Source of the DNA: Glycine soja
Taxonomy: Eukaryota > Streptophyta > Magnoliopsida > Fabales > Fabaceae
Length of the DNA stretch: 64,000 nt
Reading direction: 5' to 3'
Assembly: GCF_004193775.1 (NCBI RefSeq)
Contig: NC_041018.1
Span: 39,844,608-39,908,607, forward strand
This document shows, in pieces, positions 36,872 through 48,542 of the stretch. Position 1 is the first letter of the stretch. Every line of letters begins with the position of its first letter. Under the pieces are notes generated by a model. The model saw only the letters and a program-made list of their open reading frames with translations, was not told the DNA's origin and searched no databases. A program made the translations under genes and the position numbers.

Positions 36872-38640
36872 TAGTATTTACATTCCCAGCCCACTACTCT
36901 ATATGAATGCCATGGATCTTCTTTTTACAATTTGGGGTTGCTATTTCCACTTCCTCTTATTATTAATACACTCCCTCTTGCAATTTCCCCCTCAAATACG
37001 CTAGATATTATTAATTAATCTTTTCAAGTATTATGCACTCCCACCTTTTCTAATTCTTTTGGCATCATCTTCAATTAGTGATTTTGCATGATCTTTATAG
37101 AGAAGGCTCAAGTGTGGCATGTAAGTTGCATGATCATCACAACATTGCTACACAAATCATTAACATTTGCAAACTCAAGAAAGAGTTTCTCTAATATGGA
37201 ATGGGAAAATGAATAGAAGTAACAAATTGAATCGACCTATAATTGAAGTGGTTGTAGGCGTGTAGCAATATGCATTAGTTTGGGGAAGAAAATAAACACA
37301 TAGGTTGAAGAAGGTGCCGGTGAAAACACATAAGTGGCATTCATGAAATTGAAACCAACGAAGTATTCTTTCTTTTCAAACGAGTACAACACTAAAGAAC
37401 ATTTACCCTCATGAAAAGAAAAAAACATGGGAGGTAACCACCACCTATTCAACACAATTTAGTGCAATCACATTTGTAGTTTTGGTTGAATTCGACCCAC
37501 CATCCATTTAACATGGTTTAGGGGAATCACACAAACCAAGGAGCTCTAAATCAAATAAGAAGAATGAAAGAGAATAAGTTTGTTGAACGACATGAAGAAG
37601 AAGAATAAACTTCTATATATTTAATACTTAGAGTTGTTATCTTCATTAACTTTACATGCAACGGTAAAAAATCATATTTTCACTGTCAATTTATTCCAAA
37701 ATATTATGCATTAATGTGAAACACCTTGGGCATGTGTGAATTTATCACATATTCGAATGATGTGTCATTGTACACTCACGTTAAAAGAAAATAATGTTGA
37801 CTCAATAACAAAACTAATTTATTATAATATTTACATTTTTGTGGAATAAATTGATGAGTTCCAAAATCCAGAAACTAGAAATTGATAATATGTACATCTT
37901 TCAAGGATTAAATAAATAATTCATCTTATATTTTTTAAGAGACAATCATGTTTAAATTTAATAAGATTATGATGTGTAACAATTTTTTTGTCCAAATATT
38001 TTTAAATAGTTACATATATAAAGGTTGAACTAGAAATAATTTTATAAACTTGAACAATAAGTCAATTTGTTTAAACATATTTATTAAAATAAACACTTAT
38101 TTAATAAAATAAGCAACTTTATGTTTTTTTAGCGTACTTGTGTACTTTGTTTTTATTTAAAAAAATTAAAGTTCTGTTTATTTTAAGAAACAAATCATAT
38201 ATGTTTTTTTTTTAAATATATTTATTTAAAATATTTTTTAAAGACTCACCTAATATCATATTAATTTTTTTTTATCCACGAGAATAAAAGAATAACAAAA
38301 ATTTTGCATTATAAAAATCATATTAGTTATTGTACTTGATGGTTGATTATAAAATGTCTAAATTTATTAAAATAAGATTATAAAATATCTAAAAAATAAA
38401 TAAGATATTTATTTCATTACATTCCAATCAACGTCATTTAATTTTGTTATCGTCTTCCACATCAACGCAGATGCAGCCCAAAAAGAAAACAAGAAAAGAA
38501 GAGGGGAACTTTCCGGTGAAAAAGAAAAATAGAAAGCGAATGAAGGAAGAGACGAGGAAAGGAGGGAGAGAAGAAAACTTCGTGTGCATCATGACAACCG
38601 TTAAGTTACGCGTAACAATGCATGACGTGGCATCATCCTA
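36872..38640. other. AT-rich intergenic DNA upstream of LCB1
   Basis: No supported gene. The sequence becomes purine-rich near 38480-38580 and then enters the GC-richer LCB1 promoter. Confidence 0.5.
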
Positions 38641-39092
38641 GCCCTCGGATCATTCATCAATCCAAAACTCCATCAAATTTCCCCACTTGCCATTCTTTTC
38701 CGTTCTTCTCTTCCATTCATTCGCATCTCATTCTGAATCTTGCGCCGTTTCCCTCTCCCACTCGCCAGGTACGTCATGTCGTTTTTGCTTCCCCGTTGTT
38801 GCGTCGATACGACTTGTCGTTTAGCACGTTCATGTTCATGTTCGGTTCGTGTGTGTTGCAGTGAGGTGATTTGATTTGATTTGTGAGTGCTGCGGATTTT
38901 TTTTTTTCCATTTCCAGCACAATCGATTCGTCGGTACAACTTGTCGTTTAGCACGTTCATGTTCATGTTTGATTCGTGTGTTGCATTGGTTTGATAGTGT
39001 TGCGGAATTTTTTAGAAGTGTGAATGTTCGTTCATGCATGAGCGGCTCTTAAAGTTGCCTTGCGGATTCGATTGCGATATATTGAGACTGCG
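38641..39092 (+). promoter_or_regulatory. LCB1 promoter / 5' leader with probable leader intron and tandem duplication
   Basis: A CT-rich stretch (38670-38767) ends in CTCGCCAG|GTACGT, a good donor. Possible acceptors before the ATG include TTTCCAG (near 38917) and TTTTTTAG (near 39014), suggesting an intron in the 5' leader. Within it a block beginning ACTTGTCGTTTAGCACGTTC at 38812 is repeated at 38939, an offset of 127 bases. Confidence 0.55.
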
Positions 39093-42000
39093 ATGGCCTC
39101 AGCCGTCGTGAATTTCTTGAACGCGACGTTGGATTGGGTGACGTTTGCGTCGGATGGTCCTTCTGCGCGAGCTGTAGTTTTCGGAGTCCATATCGGTGGT
39201 ATTTTTTCATTTCCTCGACTCAAACTTGCTCTTTTTTTCTTTTTGAATGGATGATTATGAATGTAATTGAATTGATTAGTTGATTGTTAATTGATTGATT
39301 TTTCTCCATTTGTTTTGCCTTGTGTTTTGAAGGACATTTGTTTATCGAAGTGTTTTTGCTAGTTGTCATACTTTTCTTGCTTTCACAGAAAAGTTACAAG
39401 CCTCCTAAAAGGCCTTTAACAAATAAGGTTAGTTCAACAATACTTTTTATCTCGCTGTTTGTGTGTGTGTGGGCATTTATTTATTTATATTTTCAGGTTT
39501 TTAGTTATTTTTTGAATGTGATGTAGAGCTGGTGCATGGATTGTGTAAACTTTTATGTGAAAATAAAGTTGACATTTCTTTAATTATCAATTGTTTTTAT
39601 TTTTTTTTCCTGATACAATGACTTTTATTTTCCTATTTCATCAAATGTAAGCAGACTTCACCTTTAATTTGCATGCGATGTTGTTATGAGTTTATTGCCC
39701 AGCTGAATATTGGTTTCTATTTGGATTTTAGAATTTATTCTAACTCTTTGATGTAAACTAGTGTTGGATTGGACATTCAGTTATTATGGTTTTTAGTTGT
39801 TCTAGGGGCCTGACATGGGGTAATCTCTTATTATTCTTTATGAGGATTTGAAACTTGCAAGGCTGATTAATCTTTGGAGTTCCTATAGATGAAAAATATG
39901 CTCTTTTGATATGGACTTTAGCTATGCTTATTTGCTGAGCATATGCTTTTTTTTCCTGATGCTTACTTGGAACTACTCTAATATTTATGTTCTGTTTTCA
40001 TTTGCCTTCAAATCAATTTGGGATGATTTCAGTTTGTGAAGTTTGGAACTAATCACTGGCTCTCCGTGGCTGTATAATAGCAGCTCTCTTTATGATGTAT
40101 TTGGAATTGCTATTTGGGTGATTGTTTATTCTGTTATATTTTTAGAAACATATCTCCGAATGGATTCATAGAAGATCGTATGTGACGCAATCTTTATGTC
40201 TATACTGAAATTCTATCATAGGAGGCTTATGCTTTTGTAATTGGTATCATGTTGGTAGCTTTGCTGGCAATATTGAGTTGTTCTATGTATTTCTGGAATG
40301 TAGCTAAGATAGTAATTTTTTTAAGATCTTGAATACTTGATATGAGGATTGAGTTAATTATTGTTTTTTTAAAGAATAACTAACTTGTGTGCTCAACTTG
40401 TAAGTTGTAACTCACTGTCTTCTCTCTCTCTCTCTATCTATCTATCTATATTAGCAATTTGTTTTTTCTGTCTGTCAGCAGCCACTGCTTAAAATATCAA
40501 ATTCTATCAAGATATGTTTTCAAAATTCAAATTTACCAGTCTCTTTCTGTATTTAATTTATTATAACTAGAATTTTCCATGTAGATTTTTTTTCCGATTA
40601 TTGTGTAGAATCTCTAAAGTTACTGTTATTTTTCAAAAGGACATAATTACCGTATTCTTTTAAAGGAAAACTTATGACTTAAATCTGTAAGCATAATGTT
40701 CCATGCTAATTCTTGTACAATGCGATCTGAGATTCATCATATTATTGTATTTTGTCAATTTTTAAATTTTATGCTTAATATCTGCAGGAAATTGATGAGT
40801 TATGTGACGAATGGGTTCCAGAACCCCTTATTCCTTCTCTTAATAAAGAGTTGCAGTATGAACCACCAGTGCTGGAGAGGTGATTTCTTTTTCTTTTGTT
40901 GTAGCAACCTTGTTTGTTTTTTTACTTTTAATATCTTAAACATTTTGTTGATGAAATCCTGAAGCTATCATGTTTTATTCTTGTCAACTTCACTGCTATT
41001 GGTTACATTTTCTTGACTTGGATTTATGAAATTTTTTGAGAGAGAGCTCTAGTGCTTTGGTAAGCTTTCCACCTTGGTATGGTGGTGTTGGTTGTTTATT
41101 TTTTTATTATTTGATTTTTTATAATTGTCTTGGGTTATAGCAGCAGAAACAACCTCTCTGCTCAGTTCACTGGTTTAAGGTTGCGACAGACCCTACCAAA
41201 ACACACTATAATGGGAGCCTTGTGCACTGGATAACCCTCTAGGTTTATAAAATTCTTGCCTTTTATTTTGATAAAAGGATTGTAAATTAACAAGTACTCC
41301 CCTGACCCCTATGATTAAGTGAGATTTCAGATATCCCTTCTACTTGTCAAAGTCGAATATAAAATAATGTGATTTTTTATGCAGTGCTGCTGGGCCACAT
41401 ACCATAATTAATGGCAAAGAAGTTGTCAATTTTGCTTCAGCAAACTATCTTGGGTTTATAGGTCATCCAAAGCTACTTGTAAGGAAATGATCTCCATATT
41501 CATAATAAATTCCTTTTTTGGGGCATTGGGTTGATGTAGTTAATTTATATTTACTTTTTCTTATAGGACTCATGTTCTTCTGCTTTAGCGAAATACGGTG
41601 TTGGTTCTTGTGGTCCCCGTGGATTTTATGGGACAATTGGTAGGACTCAATCTTAAAGTTTGTTTCTGAGTAAATGCTTGTATGCTTATGATAATTTTCT
41701 TTTTCCCAGATGTCCACCTTGACTGTGAAGCAAGAATAGCAAAATTTTTAGGAACCCCTGAATCAATTCTGTACTCTTATGGACTTTCCACCATGTTCAG
41801 TGCAATTCCCGCTTTCTCTAAAAAAGGAGATGTAATTGTGGCGTAAGTATGCCTAAGTTTGTCTTTGAATATCTTCTTTGTAATATTCAGTTTTTCATCT
41901 GTTTTTTTACCTCATGACATTTATTTATGCTTTTAGTGGGCATTTCCATCACAAATAAAATTATTTTCTTTGGTTTTGTCTCATTGCTTTTGCTTCTATA

Positions 42001-44904
42001 TTAGAATGGTATAAAGAACAAACTGAGTCACTTCTCCGTTCAGTTACTCACTTGATACCAGCTGATCAATGGAGGCTGTGTTAATGTTAATTCTGATGTT
42101 CTGTAAGTTTTTATGTTTTACAGGGATGAGGGAGTCCACTGGGGAATACAGAATGGCCTTTATCTTTCTAGAAGCACAGTGGTGTATTTTAAGCACAATG
42201 ACATGGATTCTTTAAGAGAAACTTTAGAGAACATTACTGCCAAATATAAGAAGGCCAAGAATTTGAGGCGTTATATTGTTATTGAAGCTGTCTACCAGGT
42301 AAATCCTGTCTATCATGTGAATGATAGATCAGCTTTACACTTCTACATTGTGTTTTCAAAGAAGTTCTCACATCATAACCCTTAGCTTCAAAACAAGCAG
42401 CTGTTTGAATTGCATGCTGCTTCTTGCAACCAGTGATATTGGTAATTTTTTCTGTATGAACTGCCAGTGCTGCTGAGATAGTAGGGCAATCAACAAATGC
42501 AAATTGAAGATAATTATGAAGGATTGAAATAAACTTCCAGCCTTAAAGAGTTACAGTCCTATGGTTTGTTTTATATTATTATCCAATGAACTTGTAATTA
42601 TTTGGGCTTTCAAAAGAACACAAATCTATATGCTTGAAACTACTTATAAATCTGGCACATGCTTTAATGTATGCACTTTTGTGCCTTTATAACATATAAA
42701 TAGGAAAGTGTAAATAACCAACTCTCCTTAAAACGAAAGCTGTTAGGCAAAGACATGTGATCAATTTTATATCTCTAACACACTTCTTCGTAGAGCCCCA
42801 TGGGCTTAAAGTCTGTACAATGCATATGCCTTCTGTACCTTATTCTAAAATTTGATTTCATTTTTAAAAAAATGGGGAACATGATTGATGAAGGCATCAT
42901 GGCCAACTCTTCTAAAACTTAACGCTGTTCAGGTAAATGCTAGTGATTGGTTCTCGAGAGAAATAATCTTATACTTGTTGCCAACCAACCTTTTGCAATT
43001 TTTTCATTTATTTTCTAAATTTTTGGTTGTTCACATTATTCTTATAAGAGCCAAAATGGCGTTGCAAATAAACAAAAATGTGTGTTGGCAGTGTTGCTGT
43101 TAGACTTATATGATATCAGTGTCTGTTGTAATGCCATTCATTTGAAAACTATGTTTGCTTGCCTTTGTTTTCTTAATCATTTTGAATTGTAATATTGTTG
43201 GAAAACTGCCTTAGTTGCAATCACCCCTAGCCTGTCTTGATTACAGCTTCTTTAGGCTGCATGACAGCCTCAAGCACCTTCATTGTACTGGGTGTGAGTG
43301 GTGTGTTTTATCCCACATTGCCTAGTAATATGGCCTAAGCACTTAGTTATAAGGCTTGGATAGTCCTCACCTTACAAGCTGGTTTTGTGGGATTAAGTAA
43401 GGCCTTAAGCCCAACTTCTAAGAGTAATTTTTTCTGTACTTTCCATACTAACATCTGTCTACACTTACATGCCTTGCCTACATGAAAACAATTGTTTGAG
43501 TGCTTGACTGATACCTGGTTATCTTTTTCCCTGTAATATTTTCAGAATTCTGGGGAAATAGCACCCTTGGACGAGATCATTAAATTGAAGGAAAAATATC
43601 GCTTTCGTGTTTTGCTAGATGAGAGCAACTCATTGGGTGTGCTTGGAAGTTCTGGAAGAGGTCTCACTGAATACTGTGGAGTTCCAGTATGTATTGGATT
43701 TATTTGTTTTGAGAGTGTGCATGTGCTCACCCTAGATGCATGCGTGCATATATTCAAAATTATATTGCTATTTGTGATTTATGGTTACATGCTACAGGTT
43801 GAGAAGATAGACATTATAACTGCTTCTATGGGACATGCATTAGCCACAGAAGGAGGATTCTGCACTGGAAGTACAAGAGTTATAGATCACCAAGTATGAA
43901 AGTGTCATATGTGATGTATAACTAATAACCATATACAAGTAATGTGTTAGGTTTCTTAGTATACTGAAAACAAAAAACTGAAATCTGTAAATGTGGAAAT
44001 TAAGAATTTATTCTCAAGGAAAATTTCTGTTTTATTTGCTTTTCATCATTTATTCCTGAATTTATAGGCGTGAACTGTAGTGTAAAAGTTGCATGATGGA
44101 GAGGTGTGCTGTCACTAATTTATTGTTTGATGATGACAATTGTTTCCCATCCACGTTTCATGCTCTAATATCTCTGTTTTCAACCTTGGCAGCGATTGAG
44201 TAGCTCTGGTTATGTCTTTTCTGCTTCTTTGCCCCCATATCTTGCAAGTGCTGCAATTACAGCTATTGATGTCCTGGAGGAAAATCCCAATCTGATAAAA
44301 AAGCTGAAGAAAAATATTGCTTTTTTAAGAAAAGGTGGGCTTTGATTTCACTGCTGGTTTCCCAAGCGTAATTGTAGTGTCTATTTGGCTTGTGTACAAT
44401 ACCTAACAGTTTGAATATTGCTATTTATTTGCATTTGTTTTCCACCCATGAAAACAAAGATTTTATATAGTTGCTTTGGTTAAGCACTATGATTATTTTA
44501 TTTATATAAATTGGCCACTGCAGGATTGTCAAAAATACCAGGCATCACAATTACAAGTAATCCAGAGTCACCTATTGTTTATTTGAGATTAGAGAAATCA
44601 AGAGGTTCCATGAAAGATGACCTGCATCTGCTTGAAAATATCGCGGAACGGGTAAGGAATGATGCTTGGTAATGTTTTTAATTTGTTGCTTTCAATTTTG
44701 ATCATACTTAATGTTGTGTATTTGCAGGTTTTGAAAGAAGAATCTGTATTTGTGGTTGTTTCCAAAAGATCAACATTGGACAAATGCCGTTTGCCTGTGG
44801 GAATTAGATTGTTTGTTTCTGCTGGGCATTCAGAGTCTGATCTGCTCAAGGCATCTGAATCATTGAAAAAGGTTGTAGCATCAGTCCTGGGTGGTCAGAA
44901 TTGA
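39093..44904 (+). CDS. LCB1: Serine palmitoyltransferase subunit LCB1 (12 exons, 483 aa)
   Basis: The regulatory and structural subunit of ER serine palmitoyltransferase. With LCB2 it condenses serine and palmitoyl-CoA to 3-ketosphinganine, the first step of sphingolipid synthesis. Exons: 39093-39198, 39333-39427, 40788-40879, 41385-41478, 41567-41639, 41710-41842, 42124-42298, 43546-43686, 43798-43893, 44193-44334, 44524-44651, 44728-44904; phases agree, 484 codons with stop (Arabidopsis 482 aa). A membrane segment covers residues 37-53, followed by KSYKPPKRP. The aminotransferase-fold body includes NYLGF and [11 protein letters not shown] with Cys144, the position linked to HSAN1 in human SPTLC1. 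The [13 protein letters not shown] loop lacks the PLP lysine, as expected for LCB1, since LCB2 carries it. AATAAA lies near 45200. Introns 3 and 7 carry dispersed repeats. Confidence 0.96.
41141..41250 (+). repeat. SINE-like dispersed repeat in LCB1 intron 3
   Basis: AACAACCTCTCTGC... through GGGAGCCTTGTGCACTGG resembles a very common plant dispersed repeat with the same 3' core (a SINE of the Au type, by memory). Ends and target duplication were not resolved. Confidence 0.5.
43285..43435 (+). repeat. Legume-type dispersed repeat in LCB1 intron 7
   Basis: TCCCACATTGCC, then TATAAGGCTTGGATAGTCC, CACCTTACAAGCTGG and TTTTGTGGGATTAAG follow the layout of a repeat I recall as common in legume genomes. 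Such sequences often derive from LTRs or small LTR elements. Family assignment is from memory. Confidence 0.5.
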
Positions 44905-47900
44905 ACGCTCTACATCTTTCTTTTTCATCTAATGTACCAAAACATAAGTTCGATTCCATGTGTTTAGGTGAGCAATTTTGAAATCCAGGCGATAGAGAAA
45001 GTCCCGTAGTTCTTAATTTGTGTAGTATTTTATGTTCCAGTTTAGGGTAACAGTATTTTGTGCGTGTTGCTCATTGGTTGTCTAAAGTAGTAGAATAAGG
45101 ATTTAGTGTTTCTTGTCATGAGTTGGGGAATATACCTATGAATTACATTCCGATATCAAAAGTATCAATGTTACATTTTTCATTCATTAGCCATTCAACA
45201 ATAAAGCCGGCGAAGGTCCTTACCAGTTACCATTGTTTGAATACGTAGTCAAAGTTTTCCTTTTATATTTAAACTTGTCTTATTCGTTCCAATCCAATCC
45301 AATCTCCTTATATTTCTAATTGCACTTACCCACCAATTTAAACCTATTAATTATTAAGATTGTGAGGCTATAAAAATTTGAAACTTTTCAAGATTTACCT
45401 TTTGTTGAAAATGAGTATATTGGCAACTTTACCTATTAAGAGTATGTCAACGAATTCAAAGTTATAACAAAGCTAATAAAATGTCATAACTGAACATATG
45501 AAATTTCTAACGATTTGAGTCAAGGAGAACTTGTGAGTTGAATGTTTGGGATGGTGTTGCTAATACTTCATCGGGCACAGCTTTATATAACTAGTGCACT
45601 GTTCTGCCATCTTTTATTAATTGAACCCACTCTAACAATAAGAACAATTATTCTGGATATATAGCAAATAGAGAATCAGAAATTGTTAGAAAGAATAATC
45701 TCTGATCAATGGGTTCAGAAGTACTGCACGCAAGGGGAAGAAAAAAAAAACATTCTGACTTTTTAGCAGTGAAGTAGAAACTTGTTTCTCAATTTCCGCA
45801 GAAAATTTAAAGTCTCACGTAAATTACATAATGGCATGTTCAAGGGAAGGTTTATTTTTAACTAATTTTCTAACTAGAATGTGGTCAACACAAACTCGCA
45901 ACGAAGAAAAGGTAATTAGATGGATTTTGCTCAATTTTTTTCAAACATCACTGGTGTTAAGATTTCTCATTGTTTTTCTATTCTTTTGCATTAGTTCCTC
46001 TAACAAAGAAATTTTCATGGCTTTGTTTTTCCACCGAATGAAATTATGCTTCGTTCAGGAAGAAGTTCTTTGAAGAGTGTGTGGAAACTTGCAAATGGAT
46101 ATAGGGTTAAAGTAAAATCCTTAACAAACATGCTGTAGGACTGGGCTTCTAATTAATGACCAAGAATAACTTTTAGAAGGCCTTATCTTGAAGGTCTTAC
46201 GGCACTAAAAACACAGAAAACATAAACCCTTTCTTGGATTGTTAAGTACATCAACTTAATATAATGATGAATAGAATCACCTAACCTGTAGTTTAAAGTA
46301 ACTGCACGACCTGCAATTTATGAGTATAAGGAAGCACATTGTCAAATTTAAAGAGATTCAGTTGTGTGATTACTCATTACTCTAATGGGTGGGAGCTAGC
46401 CTCGTTAACCCAAGCAGCAACTTAATATCATGAGAAAATAATTTCAGAACATGGGCATGCATTTGACTGATAGTGACCAATGGACAGCAAACTTAAGGAG
46501 GTAAGGACTTCAATGATTTCTTGATCACATCTTGTGCAGAGAGACCATATAAATGGTGTTCAGCTCCAAAATGACTGAGAGAAGGAACAAGGAAAGTTAG
46601 TGGAGCTTCATGTTTCGTTAGCTTCTAATTAGTATACTAAGGAAGTCTAGCTCAGTTGATTGAGCAGAATAAGTGAATTATTGTAAATCCTCCTGTACCT
46701 GTCTTCGATTCCTATGGATAAAAAAAAAGTTTCTAGTTAGTATAGTAATGCATGATTAAGAGTCATACACGTGATTAAGGTAGGGATTTTTCTGGGTTTT
46801 GACTGGTTATTCCATAGACATAGTTGTGAGACTAACCATCAACACATCAATGACATCATATTACAATTAAAGTTCTTATGGGATTATAGTTCACTTCCGG
46901 CCACTACGACCAATCATTGTTGGTTAAGGTAGGTAGGAGTTGATAAAACATGGTAGGTACTCCGTATTCCCTTGGCTCCTCAAGGCTCACATGCCAACAC
47001 GTAGATATTGCCATCGGTTCTATCACTAGCTAATTTCCTTTCGGGTATGATTAATAGCAAATACTATAGTCTCAGGACATACTTTTTGTTTCCTAAATTA
47101 TTTCTTAAATACGTTCAATTCTTAGTGCTGTGCCGTGGTTCCTAGAAAGTCATACTTAGTGAACCTCACGATGTTTAATTTAATTAAATGCACCACACAA
47201 CAAAGATTGGTTGAAAGATGTTTGTCATATCATTGTGGAATTAAGATTATTTTAATGAGGTTATGAAGATTATGTTGAGCGAGAGGGGTGAATCCTTAAG
47301 AGGACTATAGTTTATGATTATTGCGAGTTAGCGTGGCACACACACCCTTGTATGTTGACTTAAAACTTAAAGATTTGGTGACACGTAAATATGTTTTGAT
47401 AATATTGTTTTATATCGCTAGTCAAATGCCAGAAACTCACTAAACTAAATGCTATTATTGGTTGCATTTTCAAAGTTTCGTTGTTAGAGCCAAATCTTGT
47501 CAACAACAACAAAAGAAAAAATGCTTATCACTTAGAAAAGGGCTTCATGAATTGCCGAATCATCTGTAACAGGAAATTGCTCCATACAAATATAACCCTT
47601 TCAGGATTCTTCTTGTAATTTTTTTAATCAATAAGGATAATAAGGATTCTTCGTGGCTTTATTAATAGCCACGATGTGAATGAAACACTTTTCCTGCTTG
47701 TAACATTTTTTGTCATAACTCCGCTTATGATTTCATAGTCAGTCCCAAACCTGTCTCAACCCTGGGTAAAGGAGGAAGGTTTGTGTTAGGCCCTCAACGA
47801 CCAACATAAAATTCATCAATATAATGAACATGGATCACTCACGAAGCCACGATAGATTTTTGGATATTTTTAGTCAAGTTAAAAAGGAGATCAAAGAGAC

Positions 47901-48542
47901 CAAAGAAGAACATTAGAGAAAACCGATAAGAAAGATTTCATTGTAAATAATATCTATGAAAATTTGCTCTTGTTGCATAACATTTTTCATCATGGTGCCG
48001 CTTTGCAATTAGAATGTTTGTAGAAAGTTGAAAGAAAAAGCCAGAAAGTGTAATATACTACATCAGATTACATAGTTAGTTATTTACATATGAAAGGAAA
48101 TGTTTTCTTCTGAAAAGCAAAACTAGGTGCTTAGCCACCAAAGAAGAAAACTATGTTCTAAGAGCTAAGAATAGAAAAGAAGAGACAAAAAAAAAAAAAA
48201 CTGTTATGACTAGTTAGTCAGTGTTAAACTCTCCACATTTGACAATAAAGTCAGCCATGTATATGAACTTCTTTCGGTGTGTTTTCTACATTCAATATAC
48301 GACTGATTCATTAAGCCCCTATGGCAGCCGAATATGCTTCTCAGATGAAGGTGATGTATGTGCAGCAAAGCCATACCATACCCATGTTTGAATGGACCTA
48401 GATCCTCTCCAGTTACCGCACTATGTTTTGAGGAGAAAGAAAAAGGGTCCAAGAGAGATCAAAGGGTATTTGAGCAAGGAGAAATAAGGTTAATTCCCTG
48501 AGACAAGACAACCACATTGAATTATGCCTCCTTTGCTATGAG
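44905..48542. other. Intergenic region between LCB1 and the SPRY gene
   Basis: It holds the LCB1 3' UTR (poly(A) signal near 45200) and a SINE (46637-46728). No supported gene. Short open frames near 45831-46073 and 48210-48452 have no recognisable features. Confidence 0.55.
46637..46728 (+). repeat. tRNA-derived SINE with 16-bp target duplication
   Basis: Box A TCTAGCTCAGTTGATTGAGC and box B GTCTTCGATTCC are followed by an A-run. The flanks GCTTCTAATTAGTATA (46621-46636) and GTTTCTAGTTAGTATA (46729-46744) match at 14 of 16 positions. It is the same family as the copy at 49118-49205. Confidence 0.88.

Noticed and set aside
43567..43899. 110-residue frame inside LCB1
   Set aside because: Reads through an intron (43687-43797) between LCB1 exons 8 and 9; not a separate gene.
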